A DNA stretch of 64,000 nt from the NCBI GenBank assembly GCA_021904315.1, contig CM038907.1, forward strand, positions 16,933,223 to 16,997,222, in the 5' to 3' direction. The position numbers and the translations under genes are program-made. Shown here piece after piece: positions 61,325 to 64,000 of this stretch. Origin of the DNA: Sphagnum magellanicum (lineage: Eukaryota > Streptophyta > Sphagnopsida > Sphagnales > Sphagnaceae). Within the stretch, counting starts at the first letter, position 1. Every line of letters starts with the position of its first letter. The notes beneath the pieces are model-generated. The model was not told the DNA's origin. It did no database searches and worked only from the letters and a program-made list of their open reading frames with translations.

Positions 61325-63135
61325 CTTTGAAAATCGGTTGCCATTGGACGATTAAAAAAATATTTAGTCACCATCTAATGAATCCCAAATGGTGATCGAA
61401 AATGGACTTAATCCATCATGGGTGATTGAAATTCATAGTCGTCATTTGATGGTGACCAAATTTAATTGATGTCATTAGATGGCAACCGAATTCCATTACC
61501 ATGCAATTATGGTGACCAAAAACTTTTCAATTGCCACCTGCACGTGGCAATGGAAAACCTTTTGATCACCACCACATGTGGCAATGACAAACCTGTCGAT
61601 CACCACGATTATTTCCCTTCCCCCCCACCCCTTGTTTTTTTTCCTTCTTTGCTTTCCCCCCTTGATAATGACTAAAACCCTTTTAGTTGCCATGTTGTGT
61701 GATCCCCTCAAAAAAAGATGGGGGTACTAATGGGAACTCATTGGGAACTTGAAGGGAACATGTTGGGAACAAATGGAAAAATGAAAAATAATCCTTCCTT
61801 GTTGGGAACAAAATTTGACACAATTTTGTAACACATCTTTTTAATGGGGGCTAAAAGAAAGGAACATTTAGATGTAATTATTGTAATAAAAAAATGAAAA
61901 ATTACCAAAAAAAAATGTTTTTAATTTATTCAAACCAAATCAATTGCATTTTCTATCAAAAGATGAAATCTTGATAATACATTATCAAAATGGTATTTCC
62001 AATATTTTTTAAATAGAGCCTCAAATGGCAAAAATGTTTGTTCCTTTTTTTAAAATGAATTCAATTGAAAATTAACAACTGTCATATTGTATTGAAATAG
62101 TCTTGTGTGTCATAAACATGAAATTCCATCAGGATATCCTCGTACAACAAGTCCTCAATAAATTGGAGACATCTAAAACATAGACTCCTTCAAACGCACA
62201 TGGAAGATATTTGACACTAGTCCTATTATGATCCCAGATTATGAACACACTCTCCTTATCCATTTCATTCTCAATTCTAGCATATAATGTCAATGATATG
62301 TCCTTGTACAATAAACCCTTTAGTAATTAAGAAATATCAACATCATATTTGCCTTCTTAGCCTAGGAAATATATAATATCCACCCCCTCATAGTCCCGAG
62401 TCATGATGGTGTGGTTGTCCCATTTGCGAGCTTGCTTGATTATCTTTCCTTCAACTTGATTGCTCGACATATTTCATTTTGTGAAAAAAATTGAAATCAC
62501 AAAAATAACAAAAAATAGTGCAAGCAGTCCCCTCCCCCCCCCTTTTTAATTTATTGTGCACCAATTGTCCAAAATAATCGGAGTTGTATTTGTTGAAAAG
62601 AAAGTGAAGAAAAATGAAAACGTGAAGCTCTTTATATAGATTAATTTAGGGGTAACCCCAAAACTAAGGGCACCCAGAGAATTTGGCAATCAAAAAAAAT
62701 TAGTCGTCATTTGACAACATTCCCATGTATTAGCCACACATGGCTATCGAATGTTGTCGGATGGCGACCAAATGTTTTTGGTCACCAACGACCTGTTTGG
62801 ACAATTGACAACCTAAAAATTTAGTCGCCATTCCTAAAGGCTAAAGGTGATTGAAAATTTTTGGTCACCAACTAAAGACTGTATGTATGGTTGGCGATTG
62901 AAATTTTGGTCACCACGTGCTTAATGGCAATTGAACTTGTTTCGATCGCCTTCAATCACCATTTGATGCATTGGTCTAGTGGTGACCAAACCACTTTTTG
63001 GTCACCATTTGACGACCTTGAGTCAATGATTCTTGCAAGTTGTCGAATGGTGGTCAAAATCTTTGGTTGCTGAGGAATTTGGGCCACTAGACTAAGCATA
63101 ATGCCTAAATTGTGCATTGGATGGTGACCAAAGGC
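61325..63135. repeat. Two clusters of GGTGACCAAA / TTTGGTCACC motifs
   Basis: Motif copies in both orientations occur at about 61330-61560 and again at 62690-63130. In the second cluster one pair forms a perfect 10-bp inverted repeat (62981-62990 and 62997-63006, loop CCACTT). The intervening kilobase is AT-rich with no gene. The symmetry suggests the two ends of a fold-back type element, but element boundaries and target duplications were not identified. Confidence 0.55.
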
Positions 63136-64000
63136 AGCTGAAATAGGCCCGGGCCCAGTCTTGGGGCTTTGGGCATGTGTGGGTCCATTATAAAATGCAC
63201 ACTTTTGTCATTCCATGTATTTTCTTCCCCTACATGTGAGGATTCTATTTGCTTTGAACAATCAATGCCATACACTTGGAAGAAAATGGGAGTCCTTTGG
63301 AGAGTTTTAAAGTTCACAATGCTAATTGTGAAAATAATTGTGTGCTAAACTTCAAAGTTGAACTTCTTAAAGGACCTCCATACCAATTCATTATACATTT
63401 TTTTTCTAAATTTAACCTTAATTTACCCCACCTTTAACCCTAATTTACCTTTAAATTACATGTTTATTAACGAACTATGGGTATGATGGTGGACAATGTG
63501 AACCAAAAGATAGTGGCCAAAGGCCATGGCGCGAAAGGAAGACGACACAAGGCAAAGCTCAAAGCACTTGAAGACCCAACCATTGCAGCAGATGCTAGAT
63601 GGCAAAACCTTCCCTAGCCTTGATTATACACATTATGTTTGCATTATGTGCAGTGGTGCCACATTGACAAGAAGTGGCCACTTTCTAGGCATGAGACCTG
63701 TAGGAAAAATAATTTCACCCAATATACAAGTTGCTTGGATGAACATATGAAGGCACGCATGTCATGTGCACATGGCCATGACAAGGAGCCAATTCTTTTC
63801 TAGAACCTAAATGTTTTTTATTGTGGCACAAATGGTTTATGCAAAGGAGTTGCTTGGGGTTTATGTTAATTAGAGGACAGTTCCAAGCCAACGAGTTGAC
63901 AATGTGTTTCTATACCGATCAAATAGATTTGTAATGGCAAATCTATCGGCTCTTCTAAAAACTTGACCAACTCCTACAACAGTTCCTGCAGTTCTTATAA
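63136..64000. other. Intergenic, no gene recognised
   Basis: Short open frames only (for example 63526-63750), without recognisable domains. Confidence 0.4.

Noticed and set aside
1-64000. tRNA, rRNA or other standard RNA genes
   Set aside because: No cloverleaf-like A/B box pair or rRNA core sequence was recognised by eye; a covariance-model scan would be needed to exclude them.

Overview
This window is nuclear DNA from a land plant. It shows GT-AG spliced genes with short introns, a chloroplast SRP receptor with a transit peptide, a Golgi/ER p24 protein, PLS-type PPR sequence and AT-rich repeat-laden intergenic DNA. Two things point away from flowering plants and towards a seed-free lineage with swimming sperm, most likely a fern. 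One is a large class III adenylyl cyclase of the soluble (ADCY10-like) type. The other is a PPR fragment in the repetitive style (QMQQEG, VFVGNSLVDMYA) that I associate with fern genomes. The lineage is an inference from gene content.

Layout: 1.0-1.4 kb, first exon of a probable plastid-targeted protein (minus strand), with a pyrimidine-rich minisatellite upstream of it (1.74-2.56 kb). 2.6-6.8 kb, AT-rich intergenic DNA. 6.8-10.0 kb, a six-exon SAM-dependent methyltransferase gene (minus). 10-16.8 kb, intergenic DNA with a perfect hairpin, a 107-bp tandem repeat and a fold-back array of ATGGATGAA motifs. 16.8-17.0 kb, a single-exon Romo1/Mgr2-like mitochondrial protein. 20.7-23.4 kb, a three-exon highly acidic protein. 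24.2-26.35 kb, a four-exon p24 cargo receptor (minus), head to head with 26.66-30.45 kb, an eleven-exon cpFtsY. 34.9-35.7 kb, a decayed PPR gene. 37.3-54.0 kb, a gene of about 36 exons encoding a protein of about 2,168 residues related to soluble adenylyl cyclase. 54-64 kb, AT-rich repeats, a kinase-like fragment and remnants resembling the acidic gene.

The most striking object is the cyclase. A response-regulator receiver domain sits inside its first catalytic domain: exons 4-8 carry the metal-binding half of C1, exons 9-12 carry the receiver, and exons 12-14 carry the rest of C1. One uninterrupted exon (43095-43418) reads from the receiver's conserved KP motif into the second half of C1, so the join does not depend on splice prediction on that side. 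C2, a P-loop NTPase and a long helical-repeat tail follow. This suggests a cyclase whose catalytic fold could be deformed directly by a receiver, which would link two-component-type input to cAMP.

The other intact genes look like ordinary housekeeping genes (plastid protein targeting, ER-Golgi transport, mitochondrial inner membrane) and show no operon-like link to the cyclase. Exon boundaries were deduced by eye from splice consensus and frame continuity. All introns in the methyltransferase, p24, cpFtsY, acidic and cyclase models keep frame.
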